Positions 23,650-32,088 of a DNA stretch of 49,474 nucleotides are shown in pieces. The position numbers and the translations under genes are program-made. A model generated the notes under the pieces. It ran no database searches. It was not told the origin of the DNA and saw nothing but the letters and a program-made list of their open reading frames with translations. The stretch comes from CAZBEA01 sp964490835 (GTDB lineage Bacteria > Patescibacteriota > Microgenomatia > Levybacterales > GWA1-39-11): positions 1 to 49,474 of the forward strand of contig CAZBEA010000001.1 in NCBI GenBank assembly GCA_964490835.1, written 5' to 3'. The stretch's first letter is position 1. Each line of letters begins with the position of its first letter.

Positions 23650-26352
23650 TTAGCCGGAGGGTTTGGTCAAGAGTTTCACATTAAATTCCTCGTCTGTTGA
23701 GATGTTTTTTTGGAACGTGACGCTGCCGTCACCAAATGAAGAAATTTCGGCTGCATCTGCGGTATATGTATGTGGAAATTTTAGAGTGAAATGAAGAGGA
23801 TAAGTTTGGGTCCCCGGCTGCTTTTGATATAAAAGGGAATAGGTCATCACTCCGGTAAAGCGAGGCGCAAGCGAGCTGCTGAAGCCGACTTCGATGATCT
23901 GTCTTTTACCTTTGGGAACCGCGTGGACAAATCCATAGATTTGTTTTTCGTATTGGAAATTGTTATCTAGCTCCAGCCCCGCCGGCGCTTTATAATTGCG
24001 ATTTTCATAAATTTGAAAATCTGTGACTGCCTGCGTCAGTTGTTGTTCTGTTCCGTCGATTGTGATCGAATTCACGACACTTTTGTACGGCAAGCCGATT
24101 CTAAAATATGATAAATAATCATCTTTTGGAGATCTGTTTTCGATTATGATTTTTACAACTCCTTCCGGAATGTCTTTTGAAATATCAAGCGTATAGCCAA
24201 TTTCTCTGGTAACATACTGGTTTACTTTGTTTGAACCGATATTTGCTTCGTTTATGAATACGAAATCACGAAGAGTCCGCCTATCAAGGATTCTGTAGTC
24301 TGAGATATCGTTTGTCAGATTCAGCGAGCTTATTATTTTTTGAATAGAGGGTTGTTTGAATGCGAAGAGAATATGCTTTTCTTTCATCATTAACGGTATT
24401 AAACCAAGAAATTGTGAAGTCTTCTCGGGATCTCCCATAATCTGATCATCAATTTTTTCAAACAGGCCGGTTAAGACGTCCTTTTTTTGGGTAGAACCGG
24501 GGAAGAAGTCTTTGTGAATTTCATTTTGGATCGTATCAAAGGCAGTATCTTGATCGAACGTGAGATTCAATGTCTCAATTGTAATAGGTCCGGTTATTGC
24601 CAATATTCGTTCCAACACTTCATAATTTATTGCAATGACCCCGTCAACTTGTTGCCCTGTCTCAAGTGAATAGAGTTGGGCGGCTTTTTGCGCGCTTTCT
24701 TCAAAATTGATATCAAAATTACTGTCTCTGAGGTACATGTGTGGTTGGAGATATTTACGTACGATGTAATGTGGTTCGACATGTTTGGTAAGTTGGCCAT
24801 CTAGCTCATACACATCCTCTATGTCAAGAGACTCGATTTTACCATCGGCCAGAACAAGCGTGCCGATCGTACCGATGAATCCTCCGGTTGGGCGAAGTTC
24901 GTGGTTGTTCTGAAAAAGAAGAAGATATGTTTTTTTGCCCGAATAACCAAGAATATCGGGAAGCAACGGGGATATGGCAAGATACTGTGTCTCGTCTCTA
25001 TCTGAGAGTATGTTCTGCTTGTCAATTTTACTTAACAGACGTTGTGCCTGAAAGTACGAAAAAACAGCGTCTCGCGTAATTTGTTTTACCTCGGGTAACT
25101 CAAGTCCGGTTGGAATCTTCTTGGCAATTTGTTCGGTCTTGTAAAGTGTGTCTCCCAGCGAAATTACGTCATAAAACACCAGATATTCTGAGCGTACATC
25201 GTCTGTAAAAGGAAGAAGTGATAATACCTTAAATCCTAATCGCACCGTTGGATCGACCGAGACAAGGAGTGTGTGGATTTGACTTGCCTTTTTGGTTACT
25301 GCACCGAAATCACCTCGCTCATAGTCCTTTTTAACGCTCAGAGCTTGAATGTAAATGAGTGCACCGAGTAACAATAAGACAAAGAGAATAACAGCCGAAA
25401 GTATCATCCAGAACAACGCTACTCTTTTAAGGTGTTGTTTTGTAATTTTTCGCTCTTTTTTTGAGCCTTTTTTGTCAAGTGGCGGTTGAGCAGGTGATTC
25501 AAGAGTAGAGGAGGTGGGCATTTCGGATCTTGGATTGTTGGAAAAAAAAGGAGCAATGGTTTTTTCAAACCCTTCAAGAACAGCTTCAAGATAGTGTCCC
25601 TTTTTGGATAGTTTTTGGTAAAGAAAATGTTCGATTTCATCGTGAGTTGTATAACGCTTAATATGCGCAGTGGGTTCTTTATACGAGACAGTAAGCTCGG
25701 GTTCAACCCGTTTGGCGAGCTGAACAAGCGTCGCTATCGACTGAGGGTGACGATAAAACAAATAATATACTCCTGCTTTCTTACGACTCGAGAAAAGAAC
25801 CGATGCGATTGCCGACAGAGTGTCTTCGAATGAAATCGGAAAAGTCGGTTCAAGATCGTTCCCCTCAATTTGAAATGTGTGTTTTGTGCCAAGCTCTTCC
25901 AATATTGTTGATACCGTGTTGTTGATTTTGAACCGTGATGAGTAGACATCCCCTAAAAGCAAAAATGAGATCTTCGGACTATTATTGTATTGCAGCAAAA
26001 GATCGGTAAACTCACCCAAGAGTCTGACCGGAATAAGAAATACGAGGGGAATAGGATTTGTTTTGGTAGCGAGTGAAATAAGTCTTTGCGCATAGACTTT
26101 ATCGTTTTGTGAAGTTAGGTGAATAATTCCATATTCGATTTTATCCGCAATCCCGTTATACTTTTCGAGTTCTTGTGTTGAAAGAAAATAAAATGGATTC
26201 TGAAGCTGAGGCTTGGATGCGGAGATTACCAATAGTTTAAAATTATCTTGATAGTGAAGAAAAAATGGTTTTGCATACGCCTTGTCGTTCGTATAAAAAA
26301 ACAAGACCGGTCGATCTTTATCAATTTCTTCTTCGGACAGGAGAACGGGCAT
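23650..26352 (-). CDS. DUF4012 envelope protein with N-terminal Rossmann-like region
   Basis: About 900 residues. An N-terminal region (1-270) alternates beta strands and helices (RPVLFFYTNDKAY, FKLLVISASKP, PLVFLIPVRLL, ISFLLLGDVYSS) like a degenerate epimerase/SDR fold. A Pro/Lys linker and one transmembrane helix (about 311-336) follow. The outer part holds DUF4012: LLLFQNNHELRPTGGFIG, YLRDSNFDINFEESA and DGVIAINYEVLERILAITG. DUF4012 proteins are common in CPR and of unknown function, possibly surface glycan related (inference). ATG 26352 is preferred over one 20 codons upstream because it has TACACT ending 7 nt before it and avoids the RNase H gene. Confidence 0.85.
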   Translation of the reverse strand: MPVLLSEEEIDKDRPVLFFYTNDKAYAKPFFLHYQDNFKLLVISASKPQLQNPFYFLSTQELEKYNGIADKIEYGIIHLTSQNDKVYAQRLISLATKTNPIPLVFLIPVRLLGEFTDLLLQYNNSPKISFLLLGDVYSSRFKINNTVSTILEELGTKHTFQIEGNDLEPTFPISFEDTLSAIASVLFSSRKKAGVYYLFYRHPQSIATLVQLAKRVEPELTVSYKEPTAHIKRYTTHDEIEHFLYQKLSKKGHYLEAVLEGFEKTIAPFFSNNPRSEMPTSSTLESPAQPPLDKKGSKKERKITKQHLKRVALFWMILSAVILFVLLLLGALIYIQALSVKKDYERGDFGAVTKKASQIHTLLVSVDPTVRLGFKVLSLLPFTDDVRSEYLVFYDVISLGDTLYKTEQIAKKIPTGLELPEVKQITRDAVFSYFQAQRLLSKIDKQNILSDRDETQYLAISPLLPDILGYSGKKTYLLLFQNNHELRPTGGFIGTIGTLVLADGKIESLDIEDVYELDGQLTKHVEPHYIVRKYLQPHMYLRDSNFDINFEESAQKAAQLYSLETGQQVDGVIAINYEVLERILAITGPITIETLNLTFDQDTAFDTIQNEIHKDFFPGSTQKKDVLTGLFEKIDDQIMGDPEKTSQFLGLIPLMMKEKHILFAFKQPSIQKIISSLNLTNDISDYRILDRRTLRDFVFINEANIGSNKVNQYVTREIGYTLDISKDIPEGVVKIIIENRSPKDDYLSYFRIGLPYKSVVNSITIDGTEQQLTQAVTDFQIYENRNYKAPAGLELDNNFQYEKQIYGFVHAVPKGKRQIIEVGFSSSLAPRFTGVMTYSLLYQKQPGTQTYPLHFTLKFPHTYTADAAEISSFGDGSVTFQKNISTDEEFNVKLLTKPSG

Positions 26353-26359
26353 ATTATAT

Positions 26360-26365
26360 AGTGTA
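26360..26365 (-). promoter_or_regulatory. -10 box TACACT of the DUF4012 gene
   Basis: TACACT on the minus strand ends 7 nt before ATG 26352. A TATAAT directly abutting the ATG is too close to serve this start. Confidence 0.4.
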
Positions 26366-26392
26366 GATGATAGGGCGCGGGTTTTCCAGAAT

Positions 26393-26797
26393 TTATGCGT
26401 TATCAAGCGCAAAATTTGCCATCCGATCTGCTTCGGTGTTTTCTTCCCTTGCTACGTGTTGATACGTGACCGATGGGAATTCTTTTTCAAGATTCTTGGC
26501 CGTAAAATAAAGACTTCGAATTATCTCGTGTTTTATTTTCCACTTTCCGCTCATTTGGCTTGCTACGAGCATCGAATCCATTTTGAATTGTATCGGTGAG
26601 TCATTCCCATAATTCTCCAGCACCCATTGAAGTGCTTTTATGACGCCCTGGTATTCTGCGTAATTATTGGTCTGGATCCCAAGGTGTATTCCCCGCTCGA
26701 CGAGGAGGTGGTCATTTTCATACACAACAAATCCGCACGACGCGGGTCCCGGATTGCCTCTTGAGGCTCCATCGGTAAAAATGGTTAGCATTTTCAT
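26393..26797 (-). CDS. Ribonuclease H-like protein (RNase HI family)
   Basis: 134 residues. The DEDD catalytic set is complete: D9 (FTDGASRGNPG), E48 (NNYAEYQG), D74 (KMDSMLV) and D124 (NTEADRMAN). The sequence is of the short bacterial/archaeal RNase HI type found beside other RNase H genes, degrading RNA in RNA-DNA hybrids. The frame extends 28 codons upstream across the valS promoter, so ATG 26797 is chosen; TAAGAT ends 7 nt before it and an AGAGG Shine-Dalgarno-like run also precedes it. Divergent to valS. Confidence 0.92.
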   Translation of the reverse strand: MKMLTIFTDGASRGNPGPASCGFVVYENDHLLVERGIHLGIQTNNYAEYQGVIKALQWVLENYGNDSPIQFKMDSMLVASQMSGKWKIKHEIIRSLYFTAKNLEKEFPSVTYQHVAREENTEADRMANFALDNA

Positions 26798-26804
26798 ATC
26801 CTCT

Positions 26805-26810
26805 ATCTTA
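26805..26810 (-). promoter_or_regulatory. -10 box TAAGAT of the RNase H gene
   Basis: TAAGAT on the minus strand ends 7 nt before ATG 26797. Confidence 0.45.
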
Positions 26811-26866
26811 CAACTTTTTCGGTGGCTTTGAAGATCTTTGATAGTTGGAAATGGAAATTGGTATGA

Positions 26867-26872
26867 TAGAAT
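26867..26872 (+). promoter_or_regulatory. -10 box TAGAAT of valS
   Basis: TAGAAT ends 7 nt before ATG 26880 and decides that start. Confidence 0.6.
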
Positions 26873-26879
26873 TGGGCTC

Positions 26880-29009
26880 ATGGATAAGATATATGACCAT
26901 AAAAAGGTAGAGGACGCTATTTACGAAAAGTGGGAATCGGAGGGTTACTTCAAACCAAATCCGAAGGCAACGGGAGATCCGTATACTATTATTCTTCCCC
27001 CGCCCAACGCCAATGCTCCACTCCACTTCGGGCATGCGATGTATGTTGTCGAGGATATTCTGATTCGCTACCACAGGATGAAGGGAGACAAAACCTTATG
27101 GCTGCCTGGCGCAGATCATGCCGGGTTTGAAACGCAATTTGTGTACGAAAAGCATTTAAGAGAACAGGGAAAGTCACGCTTTGATTTTGAGCGTGAACAG
27201 CTATTTCAGGATATTTGGGATTTTGTGCATAAAAATAGAGGGGGAATGGAATCTCAACTTCGCAAACTTGGTTTTTCTCTTGACTGGTCAAGGCTTAGAT
27301 TTACAATGGATCCGGATATTGTAAAGATCGTATATCGCACATTTAAAAAACTCCACGATGACGGACTCGTATATCGTGATCTGAGACTTGTCAATTATTG
27401 TACATTCGATGGTACCAGCTTTTCAGACCTCGAAGTTATGTACGAAGAAAGACAAAATCCACTCTATTACATTAAATATGGCCCACTTGTGCTCGCTACG
27501 ACCCGTCCAGAGACAAAGTTTGGAGATACCGCCGTTGCAGTTCATCCGGATGATGATCGGTACCAAAAATATGTTGGAAAAGAAATTGAAATTGAGACGG
27601 TTTTAGGGCAGGCAAAAATTACTGTTATTGCAGACGAAATGGTCGATCCGGAATTTGGAACAGGAGTTGTGAAGATTACTCCAGCGCACGATTTTAATGA
27701 TTTTGATACGGGTAGAAGACACAGTCTTCCCATAAAGCAAGTTATCGGGTTTGATGGCAAGATGAATCATTATGCGGGGAAATTTGAAGGAATGTATATA
27801 AAGCAAGCTCGGAAAGCAGTTATCGAGGAAATGCAGGCCAAGGACTTGGTTGAAAAGATTGACGAAAAATATACGCACAGAATTGGACTTTGCTATAAAT
27901 GTAAAAATCCAATCGAGCCGCTACCTCTTGAGCAATGGTTCATTAAAATGAAACCGCTTGCCACACCCGCAATCGAGGCTGTTAAAACGGGAGATGTAAA
28001 GATTTTCCCTAAGAATTTTGAGAAATTGTATTTCCAGTTTTTAGAGAACATTCGAGATTGGAATATTTCTCGTCAAGTTGTTTGGGGGATCAGAGTTCCT
28101 GCATGGAAGAATACCAAAACCGGTGAATGGATCGTGACGGAAGGTGATGCTCCACTGGGTGAGGATTGGGTTCAGGACGAGGACACATTTGATACGTGGT
28201 TTTCTTCGGGTCAGTGGCCATTTGCAACACTTGAGTCGCTCGGAAAGGACGAATTGAAGGAATTCTATCCTACATCTGTTATGGAAACCGGCTACGACAT
28301 TCTCAGATGGTGGGTAGCTCGTATGGTAATGCTCGGAATTTATGCGACGGGTAAAGTTCCTTTCCGACACGTCGTTCTTCACGGCCTTGTAAACGACCCA
28401 TTAGGAAAGAAAATGAGTAAGTCTAAAGGAAATGTGGTGAACCCAATCGAGCTTGCTGACCAATATGGAGCAGACGCTGTGCGATTTGCTCTTGTCTACG
28501 GAACAGCGCTCGGAAATGATCAGTCTCTTTCGTACCCTACTCTTGATGCCGCGCGAAAATTCACTAATAAATTGTGGAACATTGCACGATTTATCGAAAT
28601 GAAACGAGGTCAGACAAGGTTTAAGACTGTTGTACCCAAAACAATTTCACAGCTAAAACAATTAGCAAAGGATGAATCAGATAAGAAATTCATTGAAGCC
28701 GAAGAAAAGCTGGTTGAAGACGTCACAAAGTATTTAGCTAACTATCAATTTAATTTTGCCTCAGACAAGTTATATGAATTTACATGGCACCAGTTTGCAG
28801 ATAAGTACATCGAGGATGTTAAAATTCGAATCGACACAGAATTCGATTTAATTAAGAATACCGAGCCTATGATTGTTTTGGAATCGTTATTCTTTACTCT
28901 TCTAAAACTCCTTCACCCTATTATGCCATTTATAACCGAAGAAATTTCAACCCGTCTTGGGTTGTCGGAAAAGATGCTAATAATCGAATCTTGGCCTGCT
29001 TCAAAATAA
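26880..29009 (+). CDS. valS: Valyl-tRNA synthetase, short form
   Basis: 709 residues. Class Ia signatures: PPPNANAPLHFGHAM with HFGH at 49-52, DWNISRQVVWG, and KMSKS at 511-515. The CP1 editing domain (about 195-340) retains LVLATTRPET and the THR(I)GLCYKC region. Comparison with about 880-950 residues in most bacteria shows that the C-terminal coiled-coil tRNA-binding arm is missing; the protein ends soon after the anticodon-binding helical domain. ATG 26880 rather than an upstream ATG fits the family N-terminus and the TAGAAT box. The stop codon abuts the glmS stop with no spacing. Confidence 0.96.
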   Translation: MDKIYDHKKVEDAIYEKWESEGYFKPNPKATGDPYTIILPPPNANAPLHFGHAMYVVEDILIRYHRMKGDKTLWLPGADHAGFETQFVYEKHLREQGKSRFDFEREQLFQDIWDFVHKNRGGMESQLRKLGFSLDWSRLRFTMDPDIVKIVYRTFKKLHDDGLVYRDLRLVNYCTFDGTSFSDLEVMYEERQNPLYYIKYGPLVLATTRPETKFGDTAVAVHPDDDRYQKYVGKEIEIETVLGQAKITVIADEMVDPEFGTGVVKITPAHDFNDFDTGRRHSLPIKQVIGFDGKMNHYAGKFEGMYIKQARKAVIEEMQAKDLVEKIDEKYTHRIGLCYKCKNPIEPLPLEQWFIKMKPLATPAIEAVKTGDVKIFPKNFEKLYFQFLENIRDWNISRQVVWGIRVPAWKNTKTGEWIVTEGDAPLGEDWVQDEDTFDTWFSSGQWPFATLESLGKDELKEFYPTSVMETGYDILRWWVARMVMLGIYATGKVPFRHVVLHGLVNDPLGKKMSKSKGNVVNPIELADQYGADAVRFALVYGTALGNDQSLSYPTLDAARKFTNKLWNIARFIEMKRGQTRFKTVVPKTISQLKQLAKDESDKKFIEAEEKLVEDVTKYLANYQFNFASDKLYEFTWHQFADKYIEDVKIRIDTEFDLIKNTEPMIVLESLFFTLLKLLHPIMPFITEEISTRLGLSEKMLIIESWPASK

Positions 29010-30767
29010 TTACTTCACCGTTACACTCTTTGCCAGATTGCGTGGTTTGTCAGGATCTTCTACCCCCCGCTTCAGTGCTGCATAGTACGCAAGGAGTTGT
29101 GAAATCACAACTTGTGATAATAATGTTGCGTTCCCGAGATCCTCAGTCTCAAGCCACAGATCAAAAATGTCACTGTTTTTTGGCCCTATTCCCATGATAT
29201 ACCCTCCCCTTGTTCGAATTTCTTGAGCGTTTGAAAGGATATCGTTGTGCGTTTCATCGTTTGGAGCGATTACGATACAGGGTGTGCCCTTCTCAATGAG
29301 AGCAAGAACGCCGTGTTTGAGTTCTCCTCCTGCAAAACCTTCGGCATGGATGAGCGCAGTTTCCTTAATTTTTAAAGCAGTCTCAAGAGTTGTTGCATAC
29401 GAAAGCCCCCTGCCAATTACAAACACGGCAGGTGCCTTTGCAATAATGTCTGAAGCCCTTTTAATATCGGATGTCCTTTTCTGTAGCGTTTTTGTAATGT
29501 CCTCAGCCGCTTTGCGTAAGAGCTGTTTGCCTTCCGTAAGATCCCCTTTTATTGAATAGGCAAGGAGTAAAAGGAGTGATACCATCGAGACGTAGCTTTT
29601 TGTCCCCACGACTGCAATTTCTGGTCCCGCATCAAGAAGGAGCGATTGATCCGATTTTCTAAAAAGGGTTGAGCCATAGACATTTGTGAGGGATAAAATT
29701 GTCGATCCAATTTTTTTAGCTCGTGTGACGGGGTCGATTATATCAATCGTTTCGCCACTCTGGGAGATTGCAAGTACCGCACTTTTCGGAGTCAAAAAAT
29801 CCTGCAGATACGAAAATTCAGAGCCAACAGAAAAATTAATATGTTTGCCTGCAATCTTGGAGAAAAGATACTGTCCCGCAAGAGCAGCATACGAAGCGGT
29901 TCCGCATCCGATTGCATATGTTCCAAAGGCTTTTTTGATTTGTTCCGCAAAATGATCGATTTGAGCTGCGTCACGTTCAGCAATCCTTTTTATGCAGTCC
30001 GGTTGTTCGGATATTTCTTTCAGCAAGAAATGGTCGTACCCGTCTTTGGTAGGCACCTCTTTTTTCCATGAAAGTGTTTGAAACAGGATTTCACCCCTTT
30101 TCCCGCGCATATCAAAACTCTCGATACTCTTGCCAATTTTTATAAAAACATTATCCTCAACAAAAAGAACGGTATTAGTGTGTTCCATTATTCCTGCCGG
30201 ATCTGAGGCGACATAGAATTCACCCCTTTTCCCTTCACCGATGACCATAGGTGAGCCGTTTTTTACCGCGTAGATTTCATTGGTTTGAGAGTTAATTATG
30301 AGAAAAGCGTTAAGACCTTCAAGTTCCCCAAATCCTTTTCGTACCGCTTCACCGAACGGAAGTTTTTTTGATAACTCCTCAAGTAGGTGTGAAAAGACTT
30401 CGGTGTCTGTTTCTGAACTGAATTTGTGGTTTTTAGCCACAAGATTAGCTTTTAGATTTGAGTAATTTTCAATAATGCCATTATGAACAACAGCTATTGT
30501 TTTCGTGCAATCGAGATGCGGATGAGCATTTTCACGGGTAACTCCCCCGTGTGTGGCCCAACGGGTGTGACCGATTGCAATATGCGAAACAGTTGTAATA
30601 GGGGATGAGGCGGGGAGCTTGCCGACCTCTTTAATAGTAGCGAGGGTTTTTCCACTGTTCCAGGAAATGCCCCAAGAATCATACCCCCGGTATTCCAAAG
30701 TCCTCAGTCCGTTAAATACAATTTTTACCGCATCACGCTCACCAATATACCCGAATATCCCGCACAT
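29010..30767 (-). CDS. glmS: Glutamine-fructose-6-phosphate aminotransferase (isomerising)
   Basis: 585 residues, near the usual length. N-terminal glutaminase with nucleophile C2 (MCGIFGYIG), GHTRWATHG and HNGIIENY; then two SIS sugar-isomerase domains (GCGTASYAAL; ISQSGETID; GRGLSYATTLE; EGFAGGELKHG) and the C-terminal DKPRNLAKSVTV tail. It makes glucosamine 6-phosphate for peptidoglycan. No glmS ribozyme can exist upstream: the TATTAT box ends 6 nt before the ATG, leaving no leader. Confidence 0.98.
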   Translation of the reverse strand: MCGIFGYIGERDAVKIVFNGLRTLEYRGYDSWGISWNSGKTLATIKEVGKLPASSPITTVSHIAIGHTRWATHGGVTRENAHPHLDCTKTIAVVHNGIIENYSNLKANLVAKNHKFSSETDTEVFSHLLEELSKKLPFGEAVRKGFGELEGLNAFLIINSQTNEIYAVKNGSPMVIGEGKRGEFYVASDPAGIMEHTNTVLFVEDNVFIKIGKSIESFDMRGKRGEILFQTLSWKKEVPTKDGYDHFLLKEISEQPDCIKRIAERDAAQIDHFAEQIKKAFGTYAIGCGTASYAALAGQYLFSKIAGKHINFSVGSEFSYLQDFLTPKSAVLAISQSGETIDIIDPVTRAKKIGSTILSLTNVYGSTLFRKSDQSLLLDAGPEIAVVGTKSYVSMVSLLLLLAYSIKGDLTEGKQLLRKAAEDITKTLQKRTSDIKRASDIIAKAPAVFVIGRGLSYATTLETALKIKETALIHAEGFAGGELKHGVLALIEKGTPCIVIAPNDETHNDILSNAQEIRTRGGYIMGIGPKNSDIFDLWLETEDLGNATLLSQVVISQLLAYYAALKRGVEDPDKPRNLAKSVTVK

Positions 30768-30773
30768 GATGAC

Positions 30774-30779
30774 ATAATA
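30774..30779 (-). promoter_or_regulatory. -10 box TATTAT of glmS
   Basis: TATTAT on the minus strand ends 6 nt before the glmS ATG. Confidence 0.55.
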
Positions 30780-30814
30780 AGTTTAAAATCTTCTCGTGTC
30801 AACAAAGATTCGGG

Positions 30815-30820
30815 TATAAT
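30815..30820 (+). promoter_or_regulatory. -10 box TATAAT of the TPR-like gene
   Basis: A perfect TATAAT ends 6 nt before a GTG start at 30827. It is a leaderless candidate with a non-ATG start. Confidence 0.6.
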
Positions 30821-30826
30821 AAAACT

Positions 30827-31228
30827 GTGAAAAAAGTAAAGGAAAAAGTAACTCGTGCAAAAAACAAATTTATTCAACTAAAGCCACCGGTTACGGTTCA
30901 ACTCGCCGATTACTACAATCATCTTGTTCGTCTTTTTGTCTTGTTTACTATCGCTTCATTTGCGGTTTTAGTAACGGTGCTTTTACTGGTTTCAAAGTCG
31001 TATCAGAAGTCGATAGAACAATCACGAGGAGCGGTGAAAGAATATTATTATTGGAGGGAAGTAGCAAAGACTCATCCGGATTTTCCCGATGGACTCATAC
31101 AAGCTGCGCGATATTCGTATGCGATGGGGTATACAAGAGAAGCTTTGATGTATATAGAGCAAGCGCTTATTCAGGATCCAAAATCGAAAAAGGCTTTAGA
31201 ATTACGCGATGTAATTATGGAGGAATAA
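30827..31228 (+). CDS. Small membrane protein with a TPR-like C-terminus
   Basis: 133 residues with a basic N-terminus (1-20), one transmembrane segment (about 33-56), and a helical hairpin at 76-120 (FPDGLIQAARYSYAMGYTREALMYIEQALIQDPKSKKAL) that reads as a single tetratricopeptide-like unit plus capping helix. Probably a membrane-tethered adaptor; specific role unknown. GTG 30827 is chosen from the TATAAT box 6 nt upstream and the absence of an alternative. The stop lies 1 nt from the convergent bL25 stop. Confidence 0.75.
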   Translation: MKKVKEKVTRAKNKFIQLKPPVTVQLADYYNHLVRLFVLFTIASFAVLVTVLLLVSKSYQKSIEQSRGAVKEYYYWREVAKTHPDFPDGLIQAARYSYAMGYTREALMYIEQALIQDPKSKKALELRDVIMEE

Positions 31229-31229
31229 A

Positions 31230-31919
31230 TTATTCTTCGGATTGAGTCTCGGATGGTTCCGATCCACCCTCCTCTGCGGTTTGAGCCTGGTCACCTGCCG
31301 GTGTTTCACCTTCTGCTCCTTCGGCACCTTCTTCTGCGGGTGCAGCTTCGGGTTCTTCAACTTTTTGTACAAGTTCGTCTATCTTGAACGCGATCTGTGT
31401 TGGGTCCGTGATGATTGTAAATGTTGAGGGAGCCTTAATATCCCCAACGAGTATGTGGTCACCCACGTTAGCAAGAGTTTGGACATCTACCTCAACCTTC
31501 TCCGGAAGGTCAGTAGGAAGTGCTTCAATTTCAACGTCCGGGTGAACTTGAATAAGAATTCCAAGTTTGTCTTTGACAGCAACAGCCTCCCCAACAGCGG
31601 CAAGTGGAACTCGGGTTGTAATCTTTTGTTTCAAATTAACGACGAGAAAATCCACGTGTAGCACGTCTTGAGTTCGAGGTTCTTTTTGCACGCTATGAAT
31701 TAGAACAGGAAGCGTTTCTTTTTCGAACGAAAGATCGACAACGCCTGTTTCACCGGCGCTTTTATAAACAGTCATAAATTCTTTGATCGGGATTTGAATT
31801 GCCACGGATTTATGACCCTGTCCGTACACGTTAGCCGGCATTATGCCATCGCGGCGTAATTTCTTTACCTTTTTGCCGAGGACCGATCTTTTATCTGCTG
31901 AAAGTGATTCTCTTTTCAT
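31230..31919 (-). CDS. rplY: Ribosomal protein bL25, CTC (general stress) type
   Basis: 229 residues. The N-terminal 5S-rRNA-binding domain (about 1-95: SVLGKKVKKLRRDGIMPANVYG; RTQDVLHVDFLVV) is followed by the TL5/CTC beta domain (about 96-188). A strongly acidic, low-complexity tail of about 40 residues (Glu, Ala, Gly, Pro, Thr) is an extension seen in many CTC proteins. TACTTA ends 6 nt before the ATG and TAAAAT 11 nt before, so the exact -10 is unclear. Confidence 0.95.
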   Translation of the reverse strand: MKRESLSADKRSVLGKKVKKLRRDGIMPANVYGQGHKSVAIQIPIKEFMTVYKSAGETGVVDLSFEKETLPVLIHSVQKEPRTQDVLHVDFLVVNLKQKITTRVPLAAVGEAVAVKDKLGILIQVHPDVEIEALPTDLPEKVEVDVQTLANVGDHILVGDIKAPSTFTIITDPTQIAFKIDELVQKVEEPEAAPAEEGAEGAEGETPAGDQAQTAEEGGSEPSETQSEE

Positions 31920-31996
31920 AAGACTTAAGTATTTTACCTAAAAGCTTTCAAAAACACAAATGAGGCAGCGATTTGACCGAGAGTGGCGCTGTTAGG

Positions 31997-32002
31997 TATA
32001 AT
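31997..32002 (+). promoter_or_regulatory. -10 box TATAAT of tRNA-Met
   Basis: A perfect TATAAT ends 7 nt before the tRNA 5' end, so transcription may start at or very near nucleotide 1. Confidence 0.5.
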
Positions 32003-32009
32003 ACATGGT

Positions 32010-32079
32010 AGCGGGGTAGTGTAAAGCTGCACAGGAGGCTCATAATCTCCCAGACAAGGTGCGATTCCTTGCTCCGCAA
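32010..32079 (+). tRNA. tRNA-Met (CAT), initiator-like, with unusual elbow
   Basis: Acceptor AGCGGGG/CTCCGCA leaves A1-A72 unpaired, as expected of initiator tRNAs (C1-A72 in E. coli). D-stem GTGT/GCAC, anticodon loop CTCATAA, T-stem CAAGG/CCTTG. The D-loop AAAGCT lacks the G18-G19 pair and the T-loop is TGCGATT rather than TTC-type. It does not have the three G-C pairs of a typical initiator anticodon stem, so initiator status is tentative. The 3' end reads ACA, so CCA is only partly encoded. Confidence 0.82.
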
Positions 32080-32088
32080 CACGATATT

